7,751 bases of DNA from Bacteroidales bacterium UBA3389 (GCA_002358835.1 DEPP01000018.1:1-7751); one strand, 5' to 3'. Positions 1-6,317 are shown, counted from the first letter of the stretch. Made by a program: numbers and translations. Notes: a model not told the origin generated them from the sequence alone.

Positions 1-657
1 GGAATACTCATTCGCAACGCATCAGGATATGCGACACAAGCCGTAGCCGAATTAGCAGTAGGATTGATGTTGGATGTGTACAGAAAGATTACCCCGTTTG
101 ATGCCTCAACGCGTAATTTGCAAGGACGAAACAATATCTTGGGACGAGAATTGCACGGAAAGACGGTTGGATTGGTTGGAACAGGTGCAATAGGCTTGAG
201 AACTGCTGCAATATTAAAAGCATTCGGTTGTCGTTTGCTTGCTTATTCTCGCACAGAGCGTCAAGAGGCTTTGGATATGGGGATTGAATATACAACGCTC
301 GAAGATTTGATGAAACGCTCTGACATAATAAGCCTGCATACTCCATTGACAGCTCAAACAAAGGGCTTGATAAGTAGAGAAATGCTCGAATTGTGTAAAC
401 CGTCGGCAATAATAATCAATACAGCAAGGGGAGCTGTGATAGACAATAAGGCATTAGCAGAAATGCTTAACAAAGATTGTATTGCAGGAGCAGGAATAGA
501 TGTATATGAATACGAACCACCATTGCAATCAAATCACCCATTACTCTCTGCAAAGAATGCTGTGCTTCTTCCACACGTCGCTTTCGCAACCCAAGAAAGC
601 TTTTCGATGAGAGTAGATATAATTCTAAGAAACTTAGATGAGTATTTAGCAAAATAA
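1..657 (+). CDS. D-2-hydroxyacid dehydrogenase, NAD(P)-dependent (5' end missing)
   Basis: The reading frame is open from the first base, so the true start lies before the window; 218 residues are visible and about 90-100 N-terminal residues of a roughly 310-residue family member are missing. The protein would interconvert a 2-keto acid and a D-2-hydroxy acid with NAD(P)H in the cytoplasm. Numbering from base 1, the family signature ATQAVAELAVGLML comes first, then the Rossmann motif GTGAIG at 60-65. The catalytic set follows: Arg143 in NTARGAVID, Glu172 in DVYEYEPP and His192 in LLPHVAFAT. It ends soon after the His, so there is no C-terminal ACT regulatory domain as found in long SerA proteins. 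Substrate cannot be told from sequence; 3-phosphoglycerate, glyoxylate/hydroxypyruvate or D-lactate-type acids are all possible. A terminator follows 20 bases after the stop, and the next gene converges on it. Confidence 0.93.
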   Translation, partial: GILIRNASGYATQAVAELAVGLMLDVYRKITPFDASTRNLQGRNNILGRELHGKTVGLVGTGAIGLRTAAILKAFGCRLLAYSRTERQEALDMGIEYTTLEDLMKRSDIISLHTPLTAQTKGLISREMLELCKPSAIIINTARGAVIDNKALAEMLNKDCIAGAGIDVYEYEPPLQSNHPLLSAKNAVLLPHVAFATQESFSMRVDIILRNLDEYLAK

Positions 658-677
658 ATATTGAATTTAGATAAAAC

Positions 678-705
678 AAAAGAGGAACAAAGCAGTTCCT
701 CTTTT
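678..705. terminator. Bidirectional intrinsic terminator between convergent genes
   Basis: A perfect 11-bp stem (AAAAGAGGAAC at 678-688, GTTCCTCTTTT at 695-705) closes a 6-nt loop. It is followed by T-rich sequence on the + strand and by an equally T-rich run on the - strand (the A-rich 673-681). It lies between the stop of the dehydrogenase (657) and the stop of the convergent T9SS cargo gene (720), so it can serve both. Confidence 0.85.
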
Positions 706-719
706 TGTGTTTTTATATC

Positions 720-1346
720 TTAACCGACGATAAACTTTTTCTTAACGAAGCCTTTGTCGGTTTTGATTCTTATAAAGTAAGTGCCGGCTTGATATTTGCT
801 GATGTTTAATTGAAGAGTCGTTGCGTTTAACTCTTTGCGTTCGATAAAGCGATTCATAACATCAAACACCTCAACGCTTAGAATGTTGTAATCAGAAGAA
901 ATATTCAAAACCTCATCTGCAGGGATAGGCGAGAGTTTCACAGCCTCATTGAGTTGTTTGCTTAACTGCAAAGCACTATTTGTCGAATCGCCACCGTTTG
1001 ATATTGTATCATTGCCATTGGAAAGCGTATCCCCACCATTCAAAGTTGAATCTCCTGTCGAAAGCGTATCTTCCAAGGCTCTTATCGGGCAAAGCCCTAT
1101 TGCTTTGTAAACAGCAGTATCGCATAAAAGTTCCGGTGGAAAATTTGGATTAAATAATTGTGAAATTTGGTATCTTGCGGCAATAGCATAACTATTAAGT
1201 TCTCCATGCCAATTTGTTACACTATCTACATGAGTCCAAGTGGTTCTATTATCACAGCCGAATCTAACGTATGGTTTGTACTTAGTGCAAATTCCATAAG
1301 GGACACAATAACCGGAAAGTCCGTCAGGCGAATTCAATATAATCAC
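720..1346 (-). CDS. C-terminal part of the T9SS cargo protein (repeat linker, type A sorting domain)
   Basis: 208 codons if counted from GTG 1346, though this is probably the continuation of the upstream frame and not an independent start. Residues 1-90 carry five cysteines (14, 20, 31, 75, 86), as expected for a disulphide-containing exported protein. Residues 93-123 are a low-complexity linker built on D-T/S and N-G-G units. Residues about 136-208 match the Por secretion system C-terminal sorting domain: LSPIPADEVLNIS (usual form YPNPA..LNI), VEVFDVMNR (usual V.IYD..GR), ISKYQAGTYFIRI and the ending KKKFIVG. In this family the domain targets the protein to the type IX secretion pore and is removed on export. 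No signal peptide is present in this half, which is the main argument that it needs the upstream frame. Confidence 0.8.
   Translation of the reverse strand: MIILNSPDGLSGYCVPYGICTKYKPYVRFGCDNRTTWTHVDSVTNWHGELNSYAIAARYQISQLFNPNFPPELLCDTAVYKAIGLCPIRALEDTLSTGDSTLNGGDTLSNGNDTISNGGDSTNSALQLSKQLNEAVKLSPIPADEVLNISSDYNILSVEVFDVMNRFIERKELNATTLQLNISKYQAGTYFIRIKTDKGFVKKKFIVG
975..1070 (-). repeat. Degenerate in-frame tandem repeat encoding a D/T/N/G linker
   Basis: About five units of 18-21 bases, each beginning with GAT (Asp), encode DTLSTG, DSTLNGG, DTLSNGN, DTISNGG and DSTNS. The word GATACGCTTTC occurs twice exactly (1060-1070 and 1021-1031 on the - strand). The units sit just before the sorting domain and likely form a flexible linker. 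All unit lengths seen are multiples of three, so unit gain or loss would keep the frame. Confidence 0.7.
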
Positions 1347-1899
1347 TCAATACCATAAACAAAGGTTCTGAAGTTTGAATTGCTTGACATCTTTTTGGAT
1401 ATTCCACAGATATATGATAATCTTCGTACAAAGTTAAAGTGTCATCAAAAATATACTCAACAAAAGGATATATCGATGTAGCAGGATATTGATAACCTGC
1501 AGTCCAACCACCATCGATAAAATTCTTAACATGTATCAAATTCGTCATAGTTGAATCCCATACACTTATTGTAACATTATTGTTTCCAAAAGGGTCTAAA
1601 TGAACACCATTAACCATAAGAGCTACACCCATTATCTTAACACTGTCTTTTACTTCATAGCGTTGAGCAAAGCCTGTTAGTAAAAACTCATTAGGAGGGG
1701 CGTTACTCGCCAAAGCGAATAAAGAAGCCGCTCCTTCGTGATAATTACCAAGTGTATTTATACTTGTATAATTTGTGTCAATTATAGGTGGGTAGATATA
1801 TTGACTGCTGTATAGATTTTGAACATAAGCTGTATCTGTTTGTGCATTCAATGAAACCAATCCTATCAAGGCGAAAATAAACGTACATTTTCTTCTCAT
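1324..1899 (-). CDS. N-terminal part of the T9SS cargo protein (signal peptide, beta-rich domain)
   Basis: 191 codons from ATG 1899. Residues 1-19 form a clear Sec signal peptide: basic RRK, a hydrophobic core FIFALIGLV, and likely cleavage after SLNA before Gln20. The mature part is rich in alternating hydrophobic strands (VKIMGVALMVNGV, VTISVWDST, DTLTLYEDYHISVEYP), which resembles the beta-sandwich modules common in Bacteroidetes secreted proteins; that fold call is inference. The frame ends at TGA 1324-1326, within the 23-base overlap with the downstream frame, and I read it as the broken front half of one gene. The ATG at 1899 is preferred because the signal peptide begins exactly there. 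It is preceded by a leader of about 150 nt that begins at a good Bacteroidetes promoter (2057-2087). Function is not recognised. Confidence 0.8.
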   Translation of the reverse strand: MRRKCTFIFALIGLVSLNAQTDTAYVQNLYSSQYIYPPIIDTNYTSINTLGNYHEGAASLFALASNAPPNEFLLTGFAQRYEVKDSVKIMGVALMVNGVHLDPFGNNNVTISVWDSTMTNLIHVKNFIDGGWTAGYQYPATSIYPFVEYIFDDTLTLYEDYHISVEYPKRCQAIQTSEPLFMVLSDYIEFA

Positions 1900-1947
1900 A
1901 TCATAAATGTTTTAATCGTTATTTCTTCTTTCTTGTTTGAGCTTATT

Positions 1948-1986
1948 TTACCGATGTTCGCACAAGGGAAATAAAGCGAACATCAT
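1948..1986 (-). other. Possible 12-codon upstream ORF in the T9SS gene leader
   Basis: ATG ATG and ten more codons then TAA would encode MMFALFPLCEHR. Its first ATG overlaps the TGA of the 17-codon ORF before it (ATGA arrangement), and the hairpin at 1953-1984 lies almost wholly inside it. ORFs this short arise often by chance, so this is only a candidate. Confidence 0.2.
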
Positions 1987-1991
1987 CGCTT
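1953..1991 (-). promoter_or_regulatory. Two mutually exclusive hairpins in the T9SS gene leader
   Basis: Hairpin A is a perfect 9-bp stem, GATGTTCGC (1953-1961) with GCGAACATC (1976-1984), and a 14-nt loop. Hairpin B is a 6-bp stem, AAGCGA (1974-1979) with TCGCTT (1986-1991), and a 6-nt loop. Both use 1976-1979, so only one can form at a time. They lie in the predicted 5' untranslated region, 54 bases or more before the start at 1899. No T-run follows hairpin A on the - strand, so it is not a standard terminator. A switch role is inference. Confidence 0.4.
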
Positions 1992-2036
1992 GTTCAAATT
2001 ATTCTTGCAGAGGATATAGATTCGATTGGTTTTCAT
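1983..2036 (-). other. Possible 17-codon upstream ORF in the T9SS gene leader
   Basis: ATG 2036 to TGA 1983 would encode MKTNRIYILCKNNLNKR. It starts about 15 bases after the predicted transcription start, and its stop codon falls inside the hairpin region. It could be a leader peptide that controls hairpin choice. Equally, it may be chance: there is no run of one amino acid to suggest classical attenuation. Confidence 0.25.
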
Positions 2037-2056
2037 AAAGAAAAGATTTAACGGTA

Positions 2057-2087
2057 CAAAGATAGAAAAGTTTATTTAATTAACAAA
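2057..2087 (-). promoter_or_regulatory. Bacteroidetes-type promoter for the T9SS cargo gene
   Basis: On the - strand TTTG (2084-2087) is followed after 19 bases by TATCTTTG (2057-2064). This matches the Bacteroidetes sigma-ABfr consensus of TTTG at -33 and TAnnTTTG at -7. Transcription would start near 2050, giving an unusually long leader of about 150 nt before ATG 1899. Confidence 0.75.
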
Positions 2088-2132
2088 CAATTGTGGAACT
2101 TTTTTTTACTTTGAGCGATTTTTGCTTGCAGA

Positions 2133-2155
2133 AAAAGGGAGTTTGAAACCCTTTT
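2133..2155 (-). terminator. Weak hairpin with T-run, possible backup terminator
   Basis: AAAAGGG (2133-2139) pairs with CCCTTTT (2149-2155) around a 9-nt loop. On the - strand the second arm runs into TTTTTC. It lies downstream of the main operon terminator (2265-2308) and before the T9SS promoter. With only three G:C pairs the stem is weak, so this is a minor call. Confidence 0.3.
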
Positions 2156-2159
2156 GACG

Positions 2160-2235
2160 AAACGAAGTTTGAGTGTTAGCGAAACGGCGTTTTAGAAAAT
2201 TAAAACGAAGTTTCGTTGAAAGGGAAACGAAATAT
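2160..2235. repeat. Tandem array of AAACGnnGTTT motifs at 21-22 bp spacing
   Basis: Three near-palindromic copies, AAACGAAGTTT (2160), AAACGGCGTTT (2182) and AAACGAAGTTT (2203), are followed by a degenerate fourth, AAACGAAATAT (2225). Start-to-start distances are 22, 21 and 22 bp, about two helical turns, so all motifs face the same side of the DNA. The third copy extends to a palindrome, AACGAAGTTTCGTT. The array is about 75 bp upstream of the T9SS promoter and just beyond the operon terminator. It may be a set of operator sites or a degenerate intergenic repeat. Confidence 0.55.
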
Positions 2236-2264
2236 GGTGAAATTATTAGAAAGCATTGCTGATA

Positions 2265-2308
2265 TGAAAAAACGGGAATAATTTCTCATACATGAAATTA
2301 TTCCCGTT
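2265..2308 (-). terminator. Intrinsic terminator of the trmH-to-flavin-reductase operon
   Basis: A perfect 15-bp stem (AACGGGAATAATTTC at 2271-2285 with its complement at 2294-2308) has an 8-nt loop. On the - strand it is followed by a run of six T. It begins 23 bases after the stop of the last operon gene. On the + strand the sequence after the stem is not T-rich, so it acts mainly on - strand transcripts. Confidence 0.88.
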
Positions 2309-2331
2309 ATACAATCAATATTGTGATTTAT

Positions 2332-2922
2332 TTACTTTTTACGCTTTTGTGTATTCTTCTTTTTTTGTATGGAATAGCCGAAAAAGCCGAGTCGTTCGCC
2401 CAACGAATAATACTTGCCATGGGAATAGGATAGGAGACTTGCTGATTCCAAATCGAATAATCCGCTTTCCGGATCGATGTATCTCTCATCTGCAAGAACG
2501 CCTACAACTTTGGCTATAAACATATCATGAGAGCCTAACTCTTTTATTTCAATCACTTCGCATTCTATACACAACGGACTTTCATCTATGTAAGGTGCGT
2601 TAATGTTTTGAGATTTTACGGCAGTAAGTCCTGTTTCTTTGAATTTGTTATAGTCTCTGCCTGAACGCACTCCGCACCAGTCCGTTGCCTTGCAAAGTTC
2701 CTTGGTTGTAAGGTTTATGACGAAACATTTCGTTCTTGATATTATTTCGTGGGAATGACGTGTCTTTCTAAGGGATATGTAACACATCGGCGGCTCTGTG
2801 CATATCGTTCCTGTCCAAGCAACAGTCGTCATGTTGTATTCTGATTCTGCTTCGCCGCATGAAACCATCACTGCGGGCAAAGGATAAATCATTGTTCCGG
2901 GTTTGAATGCTACTCTTGCCAT
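2332..2922 (-). CDS. Flavin reductase-like / flavoredoxin family FMN-binding protein
   Basis: 196 residues from ATG 2922. The flavin reductase-like split-barrel domain spans roughly residues 10-150. The motif NMTTVAWTGTICTEPPM (30-46), then SLRKTRHSHEII (50-61), matches the FMN-phosphate and isoalloxazine binding segment (N.MT..W.G....P....S.R..R.S...I). GSHDMFIAKVVGV (130-142) matches the G.HD.FIG.V strand of the family. Such proteins bind FMN non-covalently; members act as flavin reductases or electron carriers (flavoredoxin), and the exact partner here is unknown. The C-terminus ends in a basic tail, KKKNTQKRKK, which is outside the domain and could contact nucleic acid or membrane (inference). 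It is the last gene of the operon. Only 3 bases separate it from the coaD stop, so it is probably translationally coupled. A terminator follows. Confidence 0.88.
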   Translation of the reverse strand: MARVAFKPGTMIYPLPAVMVSCGEAESEYNMTTVAWTGTICTEPPMCYISLRKTRHSHEIISRTKCFVINLTTKELCKATDWCGVRSGRDYNKFKETGLTAVKSQNINAPYIDESPLCIECEVIEIKELGSHDMFIAKVVGVLADERYIDPESGLFDLESASLLSYSHGKYYSLGERLGFFGYSIQKKKNTQKRKK

Positions 2923-2925
2923 GGT

Positions 2926-3411
2926 TTATTTCTTTGCTATGTCATTAATGCTTATTGTGATTTCTTCGGGAATGAATTGCGACACATCTCGTCCGAACGA
3001 TAGTATTTCTCTGACCAACGAAGATGAAATGGCGGCATCGTCCGGTTTTGTCATAAGAAATATTGTCTCTATTTCGCTGTCAAGTTCTTGATTGATGCGT
3101 GCGATATTTCTTTCGTACTGAAAATCTGTCGAGTTCCTAAGTCCTCGCAGTATGTATTTGGCTCCGATTTCTCTACAGAAGTCAACGGTCAGACTGTTAA
3201 AGGTTACAACTTCCACATTGTCGTATTGAGCGAATGTTTTTTCGATCCATTCAATTCTTTTTTCTAATGGAAAAACAGAATTTTTGGCTGTGTTGGTGCC
3301 AACTGCCACTACGATTTTGTCAAACATCGGTAAGGCTCTCTCTACTATGCTTTTGTGCCCTTTGGTTATCGGGTCGAAACTGCCGGGAAATAATGCGATT
3401 TTCTTTTCCAT
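2926..3411 (-). CDS. coaD: Pantetheine-phosphate adenylyltransferase (PPAT)
   Basis: 161 residues, the usual length for bacterial CoaD. It catalyses the fourth step of CoA synthesis: 4'-phosphopantetheine plus ATP gives dephospho-CoA and pyrophosphate, in the cytoplasm, normally as a hexamer. The nucleotidyltransferase motif FPGSFDPITKGH (residues 8-19, with His19 of the HxGH-like site) opens the protein. RGLRNSTDFQYE (89-100) supplies the arginines that bind ATP phosphates, and ISSSLVRE (128-135) is the ISSTxVRE signature that closes the active site. Start at ATG 3411 places the first motif at the normal position. It is the fourth gene of a five-gene operon, 12 bases after the outer-membrane protein gene and 3 bases before the flavin reductase-like gene. 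All key residues are present, so it should be active. Confidence 0.97.
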   Translation of the reverse strand: MEKKIALFPGSFDPITKGHKSIVERALPMFDKIVVAVGTNTAKNSVFPLEKRIEWIEKTFAQYDNVEVVTFNSLTVDFCREIGAKYILRGLRNSTDFQYERNIARINQELDSEIETIFLMTKPDDAAISSSLVREILSFGRDVSQFIPEEITISINDIAKK

Positions 3412-3423
3412 CGTTCTGTAAAG

Positions 3424-4158
3424 TTAATAAGATGTCCTGTTTATGTTTCTGTCCAATTCTCTGCTATTGCGTTCGTTGAACACATATATGATTCTAAAAC
3501 TCAAATAGTTGTTCTTGAAATCTCTGCTCCATGATTCGTAGCTTGGCGTGCCTGCCGCCATTCCGTTGTAAAACCAAACGTCTTTGCGTATAGGCATAAG
3601 CGAGTATTGATAACGGAAACTGAATTTGAATTTTTCCCATACCGTAAAACGTATTTCTGCAACTATGTCCAAGTCGTTTTTTAAGAAGTTTGGAGCAGGT
3701 GGAAAGTCAAAAGGACGTTCAAAACCTGAGATTACCGAATCTGGAAGCCCCCAATCTTCGGATATCTTAATCAATCGTCCGTATTGTAAGCCTAATCCGA
3801 ATGTCCAACCGCCTTTTGTGTCTATGTAATGCAACATAACGGGGATGTCTATGTAGGAAAGTGTGGCTTTGTATGCAAACGGATCCAATGTTTCTTTCGC
3901 ACCGCGTTGCGAAAAAAGGATTTCCATGCTTGCTTGCCAGCCTTGATATGGTTTTCTCATATTAAACGGTACCATGATTCCGATTCCCACCTGCGGAGCT
4001 ATCTTATTGTAACCGAATACTTCATCTCCGTCAATCTGAGCTGCATTCAATCCCGCAACCGCATAGCCTTTGAACATCTGTGCCTGACTTTGCTCTGTGC
4101 AAATCGCAAAAACAAACACCATAGTTAAAATTACTGCTGTCTTAAATCTCTTTTTCAT
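3424..4158 (-). CDS. Outer-membrane beta-barrel protein, PorT-like
   Basis: 244 residues from ATG 4158. Residues 1-26 are a Sec signal peptide (MKKRFK, hydrophobic AVILTMVFVFAIC, probable cleavage after EQSQA or nearby). The Cys at 20 is not in a proper lipobox (FAIC), so a lipoprotein is unlikely. The mature start YAVAGLNAAQIDGD resembles the opening strand of the PorT/outer-membrane beta-barrel family of Bacteroidetes (G...GLN.S...G). Alternating strands follow: GWQASMEILFSQRG, LSYIDIPVMLHY, WTFGLGLQYGRLI, DIVAEIRFTVWEKFKFSFRY and LSFRIIYVF. Members of this broad family sit in the outer membrane, and most have no proven role. Its ATG overlaps the tex TGA (ATGA), so the two are translationally coupled. 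It ends 12 bases before coaD. The polar tail after the last strand (residues 229-244) is longer than the family's usual end at the final aromatic strand. I do not assign it to the T9SS PorT itself. Confidence 0.82.
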   Translation of the reverse strand: MKKRFKTAVILTMVFVFAICTEQSQAQMFKGYAVAGLNAAQIDGDEVFGYNKIAPQVGIGIMVPFNMRKPYQGWQASMEILFSQRGAKETLDPFAYKATLSYIDIPVMLHYIDTKGGWTFGLGLQYGRLIKISEDWGLPDSVISGFERPFDFPPAPNFLKNDLDIVAEIRFTVWEKFKFSFRYQYSLMPIRKDVWFYNGMAAGTPSYESWSRDFKNNYLSFRIIYVFNERNSRELDRNINRTSY

Positions 4159-6317
4159 ATATTCGAATGTTTTTTCGGCTTATCCTCCGAAAGCATTGAT
4201 AATGATATTCTTTTTCTTGTGTAGTCTATTTCGCTTACTCTTACTTTTACTTCTTGTCCCAAACTCAATACCTCGCTGACACTGCCGATGTATTCTTTGC
4301 TTATGCTGCTTATGTGCAACAATCCGTCCGTATGTATGCCCAAATCTATAAATGCACCAAAAGCCGTGATGTTGCTTACTTTGCCGCAGAGCCATTGACC
4401 GACGGTTAGTTGCTCCAAACAACTCACCCCGTTATTAAACTCTTTTTCTTCGAATTTAGTACGTATGTCTCTCGAATTTCTATTCAACTCTTCCATTATG
4501 TCGTTCAATGTAGGTAATCCGCAATCGTTGCTAATGTATTGATTCAGTTTTATTTTAGAGCGGTGAGTTGAAGAATTGATTAAATCACTGACTGTGCAGT
4601 TTATGTCCTTTGCCATTTGCTCGACAAGTGCGTAACGTTCCGGATGGACGGCTGTGTTATCCAACGGATTTTTCGATGCTCTGACTCTGAGAAATCCTGC
4701 CGATTGTTCGAATGCTTTTTGTCCGAAACGCTTTACCTTCAAGAGTTCTTTTCTTGATTTGAAAGCTCCATTTGCGTTTCTGTAATCTATAATGTTACCT
4801 GCCAAGGTTTCGCCTATGCCCGACACATAGGAGAGTAGTTTTTTGCTTGCAGTGTTCAGCTCGACTCCAACATTGTTTACGCAACTTTCAACCTGCATAT
4901 TAAGACTGCTTTGTAAGAGAGTTTGGTTTACATCGTGTTGATATTGTCCGACGCCAATCGATTTAGGGTTTATCTTAACCAATTCTGCCAAAGGGTCTTG
5001 CAGTCTTCTTCCTATGCTTGCTGCACCTCTTACTGTTATGTCATATTCTCCCAATTCTTCTCGTGCAATCTCCGAAGCCGAATAAACAGATGCTCCGTCT
5101 TCGTTAACCATGCTTATTATCGGGTTGTTATGAAACGAAATCTCTCGCACAGCTTGCAGAGTCTCTCTTGAAGCCGTTCCATCTCCGATTGCTATTGCTT
5201 CGATTGCAAATTGATTGGCAAGAAATTGTAGTTTGTTTTTGGCATTCGATAAATCCGAAAGGTGAATCACGTCATGATGTAATAGTTTACCTTGAGCATC
5301 TAAACAAACACATTTACAACCTGTTCTATATCCGGGATCGATGGCAAGAACTCGCTTTTCGCCCAAAGGTGCAGCCAAGAGAAGTTGTCTTAAGTTTTGA
5401 GCAAATATTTCGATTGCCGTTTCATCTGCCTTTGCCTTTAATTCGTTGCGGAGTTCTGTTTCTAACGATGGTGCAAGCAATCGACTGTAACAATCTCTTG
5501 CTGCGGCTTCTTTTTGCATTATGCAGTCGTTGAATCTTTTTCTTTTTACTGCTTTGCGAATTAAAAAGTTTTCAGCTTGCTCTTTGTCTTCTGGTTGTAC
5601 GGATAGCTTTATAAAGCCTTCTTTTTCACCTCTGAACATGGCAAATATTCTGTGGGAAGGTGCATTCAAGGCTTTTTCGCTCCAATCATTCCATTGCTCG
5701 AATTTGTTTATGTTTTTTGCATTCTCGGGTAGGTTTTTGGCTTTGGTTGATATGAGTTTGGCTTTGTTGCGATAGTATGATCTCATTTCGGCTCTGATTG
5801 TGGCATCTTCGTTTATCATTGCCGCTACAATATCTCTTGCACCTTCTAATGCTTCTTCTTGATTTGCAATACCTTTTGCTTTGTTTACAAATTCTTTTGC
5901 TTTGCGGGTGAGTTCGCAATCAGTCTCCTGCATAATCAAATCGGCAAGAGGTCCTAATCCTTTTTGCTTTGCAATCTCGGCTCTTGTCTTTCGTTTTTGT
6001 TTGTATGGCAGGTATAAATCCTCCAATTCGGTAAGAGTCTCCGCATGCTTAATGTTATTGTAGAGAGTTTCTGATTTTATTCCTTGTTTTTCAAGACTTT
6101 CCAATATGGATTTGCGTCTGTTTTCTATTTGTTGCAATTCTTCTGCACACCTCATTATCTCTGCAATTTCCACCTCGTTCATGCAGCCTGTTGCTTCCTT
6201 GCGATAACGTGCAATGAAGGCAATGGTGCAGTCGTCTGCTAAAAACCTTAAAACGCTTTCGACGTTTTGAGTTTTCAAACCTTTGTTTTGTGCAATTTTT
6301 TTTGCAAAATCAATCAT
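4155..6317 (-). CDS. tex: Tex-family RNA-binding transcription accessory protein
   Basis: 720 residues from ATG 6317, close to the usual Tex length (720-780). The domain order is that of Tex: N-terminal helical region (1 to about 200; FIARYRKEATG at 34-44 is a conserved block), YqgF/RuvC-like domain (about 321-450; AIDPGYRTG 325-333, AIGDGTASRET 376-386, EDGASVYSASEIA 406-418), helix-hairpin-helix region (about 486-545; YVSGIGETLAGNII, KVKRFGQKAFEQSAGFLR) and a C-terminal S1 RNA-binding domain (639-709; GKVSNITAFGAFIDLG, GLLHISSIS). Tex binds single-stranded nucleic acid, associates with transcription, and affects expression of stress and virulence genes in other bacteria. It is second in the operon, 19 bases after trmH, and its TGA overlaps the ATG of the outer-membrane protein gene by 4 bases. 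A short polar tail, SEDKPKKHSNI, follows S1. No missing motifs were seen. Confidence 0.96.
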   Translation of the reverse strand: MIDFAKKIAQNKGLKTQNVESVLRFLADDCTIAFIARYRKEATGCMNEVEIAEIMRCAEELQQIENRRKSILESLEKQGIKSETLYNNIKHAETLTELEDLYLPYKQKRKTRAEIAKQKGLGPLADLIMQETDCELTRKAKEFVNKAKGIANQEEALEGARDIVAAMINEDATIRAEMRSYYRNKAKLISTKAKNLPENAKNINKFEQWNDWSEKALNAPSHRIFAMFRGEKEGFIKLSVQPEDKEQAENFLIRKAVKRKRFNDCIMQKEAAARDCYSRLLAPSLETELRNELKAKADETAIEIFAQNLRQLLLAAPLGEKRVLAIDPGYRTGCKCVCLDAQGKLLHHDVIHLSDLSNAKNKLQFLANQFAIEAIAIGDGTASRETLQAVREISFHNNPIISMVNEDGASVYSASEIAREELGEYDITVRGAASIGRRLQDPLAELVKINPKSIGVGQYQHDVNQTLLQSSLNMQVESCVNNVGVELNTASKKLLSYVSGIGETLAGNIIDYRNANGAFKSRKELLKVKRFGQKAFEQSAGFLRVRASKNPLDNTAVHPERYALVEQMAKDINCTVSDLINSSTHRSKIKLNQYISNDCGLPTLNDIMEELNRNSRDIRTKFEEKEFNNGVSCLEQLTVGQWLCGKVSNITAFGAFIDLGIHTDGLLHISSISKEYIGSVSEVLSLGQEVKVRVSEIDYTRKRISLSMLSEDKPKKHSNI

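Larger units (their letters stand above)
720..1899 (-). pseudogene. T9SS-sorted secreted protein gene, split by a frameshift
   Basis: Two - strand frames overlap by only 23 bases (1324-1346) and together make one plausible protein of about 395 residues: signal peptide and a beta-rich domain in the first frame, the rest plus the type IX sorting domain in the second. Neither half makes sense alone. The first has a signal peptide but no sorting domain; the second has a sorting domain but no signal peptide, and a stop codon (TGA) lies directly before its GTG. Skipping one base between 1326 and 1346 joins them smoothly, from EPLFMVLSD into LNSPDGLSGYC. The cause may be a true mutation, a sequencing or assembly error, or less likely programmed +1 frameshifting. 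No long homopolymer is present at the junction. Intact, the product would cross the inner membrane by Sec and be exported to the cell surface or medium by the Por system. Its enzymatic or adhesive function is not recognisable. Confidence 0.75.

Noticed and set aside
89..409. 106-codon - strand ORF antisense to the dehydrogenase
   Set aside because: The + strand frame carries the full Rossmann and catalytic motif set, so the - strand ORF is a shadow.
2234..2281. 15-codon + strand ORF (MVKLLESIADMKKRE) between the motif array and the operon terminator
   Set aside because: Its last codons are inside the terminator stem, no promoter was found in front of it, and this length is common by chance.
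1900..2331. CRISPR array, tRNA or origin in the gene-free stretch
   Set aside because: The repeats are 11-mers at 21-22 bp spacing, too short for CRISPR; no cloverleaf was found; and no DnaA-box cluster was seen.
3829..4128. 99-codon + strand ORF antisense to the outer-membrane protein gene
   Set aside because: The - strand protein has a signal peptide and beta-barrel pattern; the + strand product is Cys- and His-rich without a family pattern.
3424..4158. Lipoprotein call for the outer-membrane protein because of Cys20
   Set aside because: The bases around it give FAIC, which lacks the small residue at -1 needed for a lipobox, and a better Sec cleavage site follows (QSQA).
4155..6317. Several 60-120 codon ORFs on the + strand and in other - strand frames inside tex
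   Set aside because: The tex frame is intact with all family motifs; the others are shadows with no recognisable domain.
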